From assembly GCF_000188155.2 (NCBI RefSeq), contig NZ_KE124774.1, positions 3,168,356 through 3,232,355 on the forward strand: DNA of 64,000 bases, in the 5' to 3' direction. The notes beneath the pieces are model-generated. The model did no database searches and was not told where the DNA came from. It saw only the letters and a program-made list of their open reading frames with translations. Shown here in pieces: positions 33,795 to 42,006 of the stretch; the first letter of the stretch is position 1, and each line of letters opens with the position of its first letter. This stretch comes from Methylocystis sp. ATCC 49242 (GTDB lineage: Bacteria > Pseudomonadota > Alphaproteobacteria > Rhizobiales > Beijerinckiaceae). A program made the position numbers and the translations under genes.

Positions 33795-35021
33795 ATGACC
33801 CCGATCTGGGCGCAGGCCGCTCTGGTTTTCGGGCTCGCATTGATCGCGAGCCTCTTCGCGCATCGCTTCCGTCTCTCGACCGCGCTCGTTGAAATCATCA
33901 TCGGCCTTCTCGCGCGGACCGTGCTGGGGCTGACGCTGGGCGCGGAGGTCTTCGCCGTCAACGAGCCATGGGTGAAGACGCTCGCCGGCATTGGCGCGAT
34001 CTTCCTCACCTTCCTCGCCGGTGCCGAACTCGATCCCGACGTCTTCAAGATGAAATGGAAGGAGGCCGCGGCCATCGGCGGCGCGAGCTTCCTCGTTCCC
34101 TCGGTCGCGTGCTGGGCCGCCGCGCATTATCTTCTCGGCTGGGAGTCGTCGCCCGCGATCCTCGCCGGCATTGCGCTCGCCGCCACTTCGGTCGCCGTCG
34201 TCTACACGGTGATGATGGAATATGGCTTCAACCGCACCGATTACGGCAAGACGATCCTCGCCGCCTGTTTCATCACCGATCTCGGCACGGTGGTGACGCT
34301 CGGCCTCGTCTTCGCGCCTTTCACATGGAAGACGCTCCTCTTCGTCGCCGCGCTCGGCGCCGCCTTTGTCGGCCTTCCGAAGATCACGCCCGTCGCGTTC
34401 GAAAAATTCGGCGGGCGCCCGTCGGAGTTCGAGGCGAAATTCCTGCTGTTCGCGCTCATGTTGCTCGGCGCGCTCGCGACATGGGCGGGGAGCGAGGCCG
34501 TGCTGCCGGCCTATCTCGTCGGCATGGCGCTCGCGGGCGGCGTCGGGCGCGACAGCGCGCTGGTTCGCAGACTGCGCACCATCACCATCGGCCTGCTGAC
34601 GCCCTTCTATTTCATCCGCGCCGGCTATTTCGTCTCGCTGCCCGCGGTCGTCATGGCGCCTGTCGGCGTCATCGTCTTTCTGCTGGTGGAGATGGCGAGC
34701 AAGGTCGTCAGCGTCTATCCCGTCGCGCGCGCTTTCATGTCGCCGCACAAGGATGCGATGTATACGACGCTGCTGATGGCGTCGGGCCTGACCTTCGGCA
34801 CGATCTCCGCGCTCTTCGGTCTTTCCAACAAGATCATCGACGAATCGCAATATTCGACGCTCGTCGCCGCGATCATCGCGACGGCCGTCGTCCCGACGCT
34901 GATCGCCAACAGATTCTATCTGCCGCGCCATCACCTGCCCAAGGATGAAATCGAGCAGGCGCTCGCCGCGCATGACGCAGAGGCGCAGGAGGCCATCGAC
35001 GCGTCCGAAGTGCGTTCGTAG
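33795..35021 (+). CDS. Kef-type (CPA2) cation:proton antiporter under a fluoride riboswitch
   Basis: A 408-residue inner-membrane transporter with about 11-13 transmembrane helices and the Na_H_Exchanger fold. It has TALVEIIIGLLARTVLG near the start, FLAGAELDPDVF (the conserved acidic region), GIALAATSVAVVYTVM, and ITDLGTVVTLG with the ion-binding Asp. It lacks the C-terminal RCK/TrkA domains of true Kef channels and ends in a short acidic tail. CPA-type antiporters are a known, less common gene class behind fluoride riboswitches, so it likely counters fluoride-linked acid or ion stress. Its stop is 7 bp from the convergent HlyD stop. Confidence 0.9.
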   Translation: MTPIWAQAALVFGLALIASLFAHRFRLSTALVEIIIGLLARTVLGLTLGAEVFAVNEPWVKTLAGIGAIFLTFLAGAELDPDVFKMKWKEAAAIGGASFLVPSVACWAAAHYLLGWESSPAILAGIALAATSVAVVYTVMMEYGFNRTDYGKTILAACFITDLGTVVTLGLVFAPFTWKTLLFVAALGAAFVGLPKITPVAFEKFGGRPSEFEAKFLLFALMLLGALATWAGSEAVLPAYLVGMALAGGVGRDSALVRRLRTITIGLLTPFYFIRAGYFVSLPAVVMAPVGVIVFLLVEMASKVVSVYPVARAFMSPHKDAMYTTLLMASGLTFGTISALFGLSNKIIDESQYSTLVAAIIATAVVPTLIANRFYLPRHHLPKDEIEQALAAHDAEAQEAIDASEVRS

Positions 35022-35028
35022 ATTTACG

Positions 35029-36222
35029 TCAATTGCCGGCGGCGCATTCGGATGTTTCGATCGCGACGGGAAGATTTTCCTTCACGATCGACGCCGCCGT
35101 CGCTTTGCCCTGCGCCAGATCGTTGCTGTAGACGTCGGTGGCGTATTCGGGCGAGGCGGTTTTCGTTTTCGAGGCGTTGGGCTGCGTCTCGATGTTCGTC
35201 ACGTCGATCGTGATGTTGGTCGAAAGGCCCGGCCGCAGCGGATGTTTTTCAATTTCATCCGGGCGCAGCGCGATGCGCACGGGCACGCGCTGCACGATGC
35301 GGATGAAATTGCCCGTGGCGTTGTCGGGCGGCAGGAGCGCGAAGACGCTGCCGGAGCCCGGCACGATGCCGTCCACCGTCCCATGGAAGCGCGGGCTGTC
35401 GCCATAGAGATCGACCCTGATGTTCACCGGCTGCCCCGGCCGCACCCGCTCGAGACGGTTCTCCCAGAGATTGGCCTCGATCCACAGATGATCGAGCGGC
35501 ACGATGGTCATCAGCTGGTCGCCGGGCTTCACGCGCTGGCCGACCTGCGCCTTGCGCTTGGCGATGAAGCCCGAGGCCGGCGCCCGCACCTGCTGGCGCA
35601 CATATTCGATATGCGCGTCGAGATATTTCGCGCGGGCCGCTTCGACATCCGGGTGGGTCGCGGGCGTGACGCCGTTCACGCGCGCTTCGATTGCGTGAAG
35701 CTCCGCGCGCGACTCGCGCAGATCGGCTTCGAGCGCGGCGAGCTGGTCGCGCGTGTTCTGCACCTGCTGCTGGGAGACGGAGCCGGTCGTCGCCGCCTGC
35801 TGGTAGCGCGCAAGGTCATGGCGGGCGCGGTCGCGCAGCGCGGCGCGCGAGGCGATCTTCTCGCAGACCTGCCGCCGCGTGGCGAAGAGCGCGCCCACAT
35901 TGCGCGTCGTGCGCGCGAGATCGCCCGCGGCCTGAAGCAGCGAGGCTTCCGCGCGCTGCCTGTCGAGCAGCATGAGAACGTCGCCTTTCTTCACGCTCTG
36001 CGTTTCCTCGACCCGCACGTCGGAGACGATGCCGGTGGCGTCGGCATAGACCGGAATGAGATTGCCGGTCACGAAGGCGTTGTCGGTGGATACGAAAAAA
36101 CGATCCTTCACGAGCCATTTCCCGCCGAAGAAGAGTCCGGCGAGAGCAACGACGACTCCGACGCCCGCAAGCAGCAAGTTGCGGCGCGCGCGAATGGATT
36201 TACGGGCGAAGGGCGTTTGCAT
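35029..36222 (-). CDS. HlyD-family periplasmic adaptor (EmrA-like)
   Basis: Membrane-fusion protein linking the inner-membrane MFS pump to the outer-membrane channel. The 397 residues have one N-terminal transmembrane helix (about 16-36) and DAFVTGNLIPVYADATGIV, the biotinyl-lipoyl half motif. A long alpha-hairpin of coiled coil (about 90-200) is followed by VRAPASGFIAKRKAQVGQRV, the second lipoyl half, and a beta-barrel domain. Its ATG overlaps the stop of the outer-membrane factor gene (TGATG). It is the last gene of the riboswitch-led efflux operon. Confidence 0.92.
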   Translation of the reverse strand: MQTPFARKSIRARRNLLLAGVGVVVALAGLFFGGKWLVKDRFFVSTDNAFVTGNLIPVYADATGIVSDVRVEETQSVKKGDVLMLLDRQRAEASLLQAAGDLARTTRNVGALFATRRQVCEKIASRAALRDRARHDLARYQQAATTGSVSQQQVQNTRDQLAALEADLRESRAELHAIEARVNGVTPATHPDVEAARAKYLDAHIEYVRQQVRAPASGFIAKRKAQVGQRVKPGDQLMTIVPLDHLWIEANLWENRLERVRPGQPVNIRVDLYGDSPRFHGTVDGIVPGSGSVFALLPPDNATGNFIRIVQRVPVRIALRPDEIEKHPLRPGLSTNITIDVTNIETQPNASKTKTASPEYATDVYSNDLAQGKATAASIVKENLPVAIETSECAAGN

Positions 36223-37763
36223 CAGCCCCCGCCGAGGGATTGGATGACGTCGACGACAGGCGTGATATTGTCTTTCTCCGGGTTGATCGGCGCCTGCATG
36301 GGGCCTTCCGTATAGCCGCCGCCGAGCGCCTGAAAAAGATCCACCGTGGCGGCCTGATTGTCGCCCTCGAGCGCCGCCTGCGCATAGCTCTGGTCGAGCA
36401 CGCCGAGCGCCAGCAGCACGATCTCGCGGCGATCCCTGATTCCGTTGCGCCAGCGCGAACGCGCCATGTCGAGCTCCGTGCGCCGCGCGGCGACGAGCCG
36501 GTTCTGCGCGTCGAGCGCCGTGCGCGTCTGCTTCACATTGGCGAGCGCGTCGGCGACCTGCTGCGCCGCCGCGAGCAATGTTTCATTGTAGGAGTCGACC
36601 GCCTCGTCATATTCCGCGCGCCGTCCTTCGAGCCTCCCCGAGAGTCGCCCGCCCTGAAAGATCGGAAGGTGAAAACCCGGCGTGACGGCGTAGCTGAACG
36701 CCGAGGAGCGAAAGAGGAATTTCCCGAGTTCGCTGATCTGCGTGCTGTTACGCGAAGCCTCGAGCCCCGCGAAGCCGACGAGGTCGATCGAGGGGAGAAT
36801 TTCCGCCTTGGCGGCGTGAATGCGTTCGGCCGCGGCCTCGGCGCGATGCATGGCGGCGGAAAGATCGGGGCGATGGGCGAGCATCTCCACGGGAAGTTTC
36901 GCCGGCGGCGCGAGACGGACAGAGGCGACGAGATGTTTGCCGGCGAAGAGGTCGCGCGCGGCGTCGGGCCCTTCGCCCATCAACCGCGCGAGAAGATCCT
37001 GTTGAAAGGCGAGCAGGGCGCTCGCGCCGGCTTCGCGCTTGATCGCCGCCTCGACTTCGGCCGTGGCCTGCGCAATCGCGTCCTGCGTGTCGACGCCGGT
37101 GCGGAAGCGGTTCTGCGCAATGGCGACCAGCTCGCGGCGAAGCTTCGTCATCGCCTGCGCGATGGCGAGCTGGCGCGCCGCCGCGCGGCCGCGGAAGTAG
37201 GCGCGCGCGACGCCCGCCGACAACAGCAGACGCGTCTGCGCATATTCGGCCTCCTGCGCGGCGGTTTCGCCGAGCGCCGCGTCGAGCGCCGCGCGGTTCT
37301 TCCCCCAGAAGTCGAATTCGTAGCGGAAAGACAGCGGATTGATGAAAGCCATCGTCCGCTCGGTTCCCGCGAGCGCGCGATTATAGGAGGCGACGACGCC
37401 ATGCGTGGGGATGCGGGTCTGCCGCATGCCCATGTCGAAATCGAGCAGCGGCAAAAGGCGCGCGCCCTCGACCTCGGAGACGGCTTCGGTCTGCCGCAGC
37501 CGGTCGGCGGCTTTGTGCAGGCCGGGACTGTCGGCGAGAGCCTTGTCGACGACGCGGTCGAGTTCCGCGTTGCGGAAGCGGCGCCACCAGTTTTCTTCCG
37601 GCCAGCCGGCGCGAGACGAGGCGCCGGCCTGCGCGAGCGTGCGCTCCATGGCGGGGGGATCGGCGAATTCGGCGCGCTCGGGCGCCGTGGCCTGACAGGC
37701 GGCGAGAGGCGCAAGCGAAAGCGCGATCAGCGCGCGTCGACGAAGACCCCGCCCCCGAAGCAT
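36222..37763 (-). CDS. TolC/NodT-family outer-membrane efflux lipoprotein
   Basis: A 513-residue outer-membrane factor. A lipoprotein signal with lipobox LAAC (Cys about 23) is followed by two OEP repeats with long helices. Landmarks are the WWRRFRNAELDRVVDKAL entry block, the YEFDFWGKNRAALDAA segment characteristic of the NodT branch, and PIFQGGRLSGRLEGRRAEYDEAV in the second half. The ATG at 37763 shares a base with the MFS stop (TGATG). Middle gene of MFS-OMF-HlyD: the unit encodes a complete trans-envelope pump. Confidence 0.92.
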   Translation of the reverse strand: MLRGRGLRRRALIALSLAPLAACQATAPERAEFADPPAMERTLAQAGASSRAGWPEENWWRRFRNAELDRVVDKALADSPGLHKAADRLRQTEAVSEVEGARLLPLLDFDMGMRQTRIPTHGVVASYNRALAGTERTMAFINPLSFRYEFDFWGKNRAALDAALGETAAQEAEYAQTRLLLSAGVARAYFRGRAAARQLAIAQAMTKLRRELVAIAQNRFRTGVDTQDAIAQATAEVEAAIKREAGASALLAFQQDLLARLMGEGPDAARDLFAGKHLVASVRLAPPAKLPVEMLAHRPDLSAAMHRAEAAAERIHAAKAEILPSIDLVGFAGLEASRNSTQISELGKFLFRSSAFSYAVTPGFHLPIFQGGRLSGRLEGRRAEYDEAVDSYNETLLAAAQQVADALANVKQTRTALDAQNRLVAARRTELDMARSRWRNGIRDRREIVLLALGVLDQSYAQAALEGDNQAATVDLFQALGGGYTEGPMQAPINPEKDNITPVVDVIQSLGGG

Positions 37764-39349
37764 CACGGCTGCTCCATGAGTTCTTCGGCCTCGAGGCGAA
37801 TCAGATCGGGCTTCGGCTCGGGTTTCGCGGCCGGCCGCGCGAGCCATACGAAGCCGGCCAGACAGACGAATATGAATCCGCCCTGCAGGAAGGCGTCGCC
37901 GAGACCGAGAAGCTGCGACTGCTGTCTTATCATTCGTCCCATCAGGCTGCGCGTCACGGCTTCGCTGAGGCCCATCGCCTGTAATTTTTCGTTGAGCTGC
38001 CCGAGGAGATCGAGCGAGGCGAATCGCCGCCCGCCGAAGAAATCCGCGAGGTCGAGCTGATGGAAGGGCGAGCGCCTGAACTGCACGACATATTGCAGCG
38101 AAATGCCATAGGCGCCGGCCGCGGTGCGCAGCATCGCCATCTCCTCGGCGGCGCGAATCAGTCGCTGGCCGGAAAGCCCCTGCATGCCGATCGCCGCCGG
38201 CGGCGCAAAGAATGTCGCGAGCGAAAAGCCGAAGAAGACCATCGGCGCGGCAATCTGATCGAACGACGCCGGTTTGTCGAACATGCCGAGCCAGGTCAGC
38301 GTCACCCCGAAGCCGATGAAGTTGAGGCTGGCCAATAGCCGCAGATCCACATTGCGCACGAGTTCGTGCACGATCGCGACCAGCGGCACGGCGAGGAAGG
38401 CCATCAACAGATAGACGACGCCCGCGAGCGACGACGTGTAGCCGAGCAGCAATTGCAACTGCCCGACGAAGACGGACAGCGAGCCCTGCACCACCAGAAA
38501 GCCCATCACCGAACAGATCGTCGCGACCGCATAATTGCGGTGGGCAAAGAGCCGCAGATCCAGCACCGGATGGCGTTCGCCGAGCTCCCAGACGACGAAG
38601 GTCGGCAGGGCGATGAGAACCGCGACGAAGATCGTCATCAGCAAGGGCGAGGCGAGCCAGTCGAAGTCATTGCCCATGTTGAGAATCGTTTGCGCCCCCA
38701 CCAACACGATGGTCAGCAGCAGGAAGCCGACCCAATCGAAACGCGTGATGCGGCGCTCGTAGCTGCGCCCGTAAAGCAGCGCCCCCACGACGCCGGCGAT
38801 CGGCAGGCCGAGCGCGATGTTGGAAATGAACAGCGTGCGCCAGTCGAAATATTCGGCCCAGAAGCCGCCCATGAAGACGCCGAGCGTGAAGGGCGCCATG
38901 CTCAGCACGCCCCACAGCGCGACGCCGAAAGTGCGATAGCGTTCGGGATATTCGCCGAGAGCCAGCGCCTGCCCGAGCGGGAGAATGACTCCGCCGGCGA
39001 GGCCGAGCAAAAAGCGGAACGGCACGAATAGCCATATCGTCTCGCTCATTGCGCAGAGCAGGGAGAAAAAGGCGTAGGCGAGGAAGGCCGCCACATAGAC
39101 GCGATGGTTGCCGTAGCGCCCGGAGAGCCAGCGCGCGAAGGGCAGGCCCATCACGATTCCCATCATGTGGTCTGTCGTTCCCCAGGTGCCGAAGCTCGGC
39201 GTGACGCCGCCGAGATCGCCCGACACATAGGGCACCATGATGGTGTAACCGGGCACGTTGGAGAGCGCGATGACATTCGCCGCGCCGAGGGCGACATTGA
39301 GGAGCAGAAAGCGCCAGCCGGTCAGTTTTTCGTCCGCCGCCGCCGTCAT
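37763..39349 (-). CDS. MFS efflux pump, EmrB/DHA2 type, under a fluoride riboswitch
   Basis: A 528-residue inner-membrane drug:H+ antiporter with about 14 transmembrane helices. FRFLLGLAGGVILPLGQAL (motif C-like region), GRYGNHRVYVAAF (motif A-like loop) and WGVLSMAPFTLGVFMGGFWAEYFDWRTLFISNI (DHA2 block) fit the EmrB group. The ATG at 39349 is chosen by homology (MTAAADEKLTGWRFL); an upstream extension would run into the riboswitch. First gene of the coupled MFS-OMF-HlyD operon, with a 75-nt leader after the riboswitch platform. The exported substrate is unknown. Confidence 0.9.
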   Translation of the reverse strand: MTAAADEKLTGWRFLLLNVALGAANVIALSNVPGYTIMVPYVSGDLGGVTPSFGTWGTTDHMMGIVMGLPFARWLSGRYGNHRVYVAAFLAYAFFSLLCAMSETIWLFVPFRFLLGLAGGVILPLGQALALGEYPERYRTFGVALWGVLSMAPFTLGVFMGGFWAEYFDWRTLFISNIALGLPIAGVVGALLYGRSYERRITRFDWVGFLLLTIVLVGAQTILNMGNDFDWLASPLLMTIFVAVLIALPTFVVWELGERHPVLDLRLFAHRNYAVATICSVMGFLVVQGSLSVFVGQLQLLLGYTSSLAGVVYLLMAFLAVPLVAIVHELVRNVDLRLLASLNFIGFGVTLTWLGMFDKPASFDQIAAPMVFFGFSLATFFAPPAAIGMQGLSGQRLIRAAEEMAMLRTAAGAYGISLQYVVQFRRSPFHQLDLADFFGGRRFASLDLLGQLNEKLQAMGLSEAVTRSLMGRMIRQQSQLLGLGDAFLQGGFIFVCLAGFVWLARPAAKPEPKPDLIRLEAEELMEQP

Positions 39350-39423
39350 GCGCGCGTTCCGGGTCTCTGTGCGCAACGCGTTGTTCTGGTTTGCAGATTT
39401 TGCGCAGTTTGCGTTTTCACGCG

Positions 39424-39495
39424 GACTCCTACCGTGCGGATGCAAGTAGGAGTCATCAGCCCCGGGGGCGGTTACAAGGTGAACTCCATCACCTC
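39424..39495 (-). ncRNA. Fluoride riboswitch (crcB motif RNA) leading the MFS-OMF-HlyD efflux operon
   Basis: Minus-strand RNA. P1 is GGTGA (39493-39489) with TCACC (39482-39478), closing loop TGGAGT. An AACC junction and a GCCCCCGGGGC stem precede the invariant CTGATG. ACTCC (39453-39449) pairs perfectly with loop GGAGT, forming the pseudoknot. The platform stem GACTCCTAC (39454-39446) with GTAGGAGTC (39432-39424) is 9 bp, perfect, and competes with the pseudoknot. Compared with the copy at 33613, the C-G pair in P1 has become U-A. The MFS ATG lies 75 bp downstream. Confidence 0.93.
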
Positions 39496-39509
39496 TATAA
39501 TCTTAAACG

Positions 39510-39892
39510 AAAGGCGCCCGGGCTTGTCAACCTGCGTAAAGCGCCGGTCCAGCTGGCGGGGAAAAGCGCCAGAGCAGCGGCGCCACTTGTGTGCTCCTCG
39601 ACTACGAACCCTCGTTCGCGCCGGTTCTTGAACGCGAAATCTCGGTAGGGCCGTCGTTTTCATATCCGGCTCGAAAAGCATTGCGCCGTCCGGCCGCGCG
39701 CCGCGGGCAAGCGATGGAGGTTTGACGACATTTGTCGCCGCGAGCTCCTGTCGCTGCGGTTTTCCATGCAGCAAGCCCCGCGGAGAGGGCGCCGCCCCGC
39801 GCGGAGCTTCGGATTTCGCCTGTGGCCAATTTGCCACGCGCCTTCGCAAAAATTCCGCAGCCGCCAGGAAACGCGATCGACGACGCTGAATT
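39510..39892. other. Gene-free stretch between the riboswitch and the outer-membrane protein gene
   Basis: About 380 bp without a convincing coding region. Open frames on the minus strand (for example 39472-39921) are Arg/Ala-rich, lack a good ribosome site and resemble no family. The promoter of the riboswitch-led operon should lie at its left end. Nothing else is recognisable. Confidence 0.5.
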
Positions 39893-39914
39893 TTGAGTAA
39901 ACTCAAGGTTGAGT
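39893..39914. promoter_or_regulatory. TTGAGT half-site cluster upstream of the double-barrel outer-membrane protein
   Basis: TTGAGT (39893-39898) and ACTCAA (39901-39906) form a dyad with a 2-bp centre, and a third direct TTGAGT follows at 39909-39914. It lies 72 bp before the ATG. Possible operator; no regulator identified. Confidence 0.35.
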
Positions 39915-39985
39915 ATGGCAATCATTTCGTGCGCCGCTTGCGCGGCGTCCCCCGCCCCGACGCTGCATTACCGGGATGTTTCGTG

Positions 39986-41734
39986 ATGTTCTTCGGAAAA
40001 TCCGTTACGCGCCGCTTCGCCGCCTGCGCCCTGACATTCGCCGGTTTCTGCGCCCCGGCTTCGGGAGCGGACCTGCCGTCGTTCAAAGGGGCACCGGTCG
40101 CGCCGCCGCCGGTCTTCACCTGGACGGGTCTGTACGTCGGCTTCAACTTCGGCCACACATGGACGGCGAGCGATCCGGTTTCGATCGGCTCCGTCAATCC
40201 GTTCGATCTGTCGGGGGCGGGATTCGGGCCAGCGTCGGCCCTCGGCGCCACGGGCGCGGTCGATGCGCGCCTCGGCGGTTATTTTTTCGGCGGGCAGGCG
40301 GGTTACAACTGGCAGTTCTCCGAAAAGCTGATCGCGGGTTTCGAGGCCGACATTCAGGGGGCCGGCGTGCGCGGCGGCGGCCATCTCGCCAGCATCCTGC
40401 CGGCGCCGGCCGGCTTCGCGGTCTCGGGAGTCAAGCTCAGTCGCGGTCTCGAATATTTCGGCACGGTGCGTGGACGCTTCGGCTACGCCGTCACGCCGAC
40501 CTTCATGGCCTATGTGACGGGCGGCCTGGCCTATGGCGGCGTCACCGCTGATTCGGCGATCCGGCAGAGCCTCACGCCGTCGCTCCTGCTCGCCGAGCCG
40601 GGGAAGCTCGATTATTTCGACAATCGCGTCGGCTGGACGGTCGGCGCGGGCGGCGAAGTGGCGCTCTCCCGAAATATCAGCGCGAAGCTCGAATATCTCT
40701 ATTACGATCTCGGCGGCGTCACGCTCTCGACCCCGTCCTATTTTCCCCTCACCTTCAGCGATGTCCAGACGAAGGCGCTGACCCTCGCCGACGCGTCGCG
40801 CTATACGACGCGATATAATGGCCACACCCTGCGCGCTGGCCTCAACTATCGCTTCGACTGGAGCATTCCTGAAACCCCCGGCTCGTCCGCGACGCCGCTC
40901 TTCGCGAGCCCGCAATTCGCCATGGCCGAGAAGCCGGCCCCGGCCGACTGGAGCCTGAGAGTCATTCCCTATCTCTGGGCGCTCAACACCAATGGCTCGT
41001 TGAAATTGCGCGATGAATCGCTCGCCGCCAATACGACGATCATCGACGCCATCGCCAAAAGCAGCTCTTTCCCGCTCCCCTTCATGGGACGCGTCGAATT
41101 GAGCAACGGACCCTGGTCGGCCTATGGCGATTTCGTCTGGACGCAAATGCGCTTCTCGGGTTCGACGCTGACCCTGCGCTCGCCTGTCGCGGACATCGCG
41201 CTCGCCCTGAATTCCGGCGGGCATTTGCGGCAGACATTCGCCGTCGGGGAAGCTGGCGTCGGATATGAACTCGCGCGTTTCAGCTTGATGAGCGCGCCGC
41301 AGTCCGTCACCTCTTTCGACGCTTACGCCGGCGCGCGTTATGTCTATCTGGGCCTCGATCTCACGCTCGACGCCCTCGGCGCCGTGAATTCGTCGGCGCT
41401 CGGGGCGCAGGCGCTCATCGCGCGCAATATCGAGAGCAAAGCGCGGATGGAATGGGTCGATCCCCTCGTCGGTCTGCGCATGCGCCACAGTTTCGCGCCG
41501 GGCGACGCTTTCGAGCTGCGGGGCGATGTCGGCGGTTTTGGCGCGGGAAGCAATTTCAGCTGGCAGGCCTATGGCGGCTACACCCATGATTTTGAATTCG
41601 AGGGGGTGAAGCTGGCCGGCCTTATCGGCTATCGCGCGCTGAGCCTCGATTATTCGAAATGGGTCAAGGGAAGGGAAAACGGGGTCAACGCCATTTTCCA
41701 CGGGCCTGTCGTCGGCGTCGGCGCGCGCTTTTGA
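39986..41734 (+). CDS. Large outer-membrane protein with two beta-barrel-like domains
   Basis: A 582-residue exported protein. The signal peptide runs to about residue 25 (ASGA). Residues ~30-285 form an Omp25/porin-like barrel: TWTGLYVGFNFGHTW, FGGQAGYNWQFSEKLIAGFEADIQG, KLEYLYYDLGGV and the closing HTLRAGLNYRFDW. A linker (about 290-325) leads to a second beta-rich domain of ~260 residues (WSLRVIPYLWAL, GPWSAYGDFVW, YAGARYVYLGLDL, YGGYTHDF), ending in GVGARF. Each half looks like a complete barrel with its own closing strand. The ATG at 39986 is chosen because it starts the signal peptide. Confidence 0.8.
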   Translation: MFFGKSVTRRFAACALTFAGFCAPASGADLPSFKGAPVAPPPVFTWTGLYVGFNFGHTWTASDPVSIGSVNPFDLSGAGFGPASALGATGAVDARLGGYFFGGQAGYNWQFSEKLIAGFEADIQGAGVRGGGHLASILPAPAGFAVSGVKLSRGLEYFGTVRGRFGYAVTPTFMAYVTGGLAYGGVTADSAIRQSLTPSLLLAEPGKLDYFDNRVGWTVGAGGEVALSRNISAKLEYLYYDLGGVTLSTPSYFPLTFSDVQTKALTLADASRYTTRYNGHTLRAGLNYRFDWSIPETPGSSATPLFASPQFAMAEKPAPADWSLRVIPYLWALNTNGSLKLRDESLAANTTIIDAIAKSSSFPLPFMGRVELSNGPWSAYGDFVWTQMRFSGSTLTLRSPVADIALALNSGGHLRQTFAVGEAGVGYELARFSLMSAPQSVTSFDAYAGARYVYLGLDLTLDALGAVNSSALGAQALIARNIESKARMEWVDPLVGLRMRHSFAPGDAFELRGDVGGFGAGSNFSWQAYGGYTHDFEFEGVKLAGLIGYRALSLDYSKWVKGRENGVNAIFHGPVVGVGARF

Positions 41735-42006
41735 TGGACGATCGACGCCCGGCGCCCTCGTCTCGGAGCGGTTTCGACGCGGCGCATTCATGACAGAAAC
41801 ACTCGGACAGGCAACTGGACGCCGCCGACCGGCGACTTAGGTTACGTCGGGGCGCGTGCGTCTTTCCTGTGGAAAGGACGCCGCTCCCGCGCAGTAGCAA
41901 GACTGAGCGCAACCTCTGGTTGCAAATGATTGCGCGGCGCTGTTATTTTGTTGCGGCGCAGCGGGACCTTTGTACGCGCCGGGATTTTTTCAAGGAGGAT
42001 GCGGAT

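Noticed and set aside
36240-38060. 606-residue plus-strand open frame opposite the NodT-type efflux gene
   Set aside because: Antisense shadow; Arg-rich with no recognisable domain.
39472-39921. 149-residue minus-strand open frame overlapping the riboswitch upstream region
   Set aside because: Would overlap the riboswitch and its promoter; Arg/Ala-rich without domain features.
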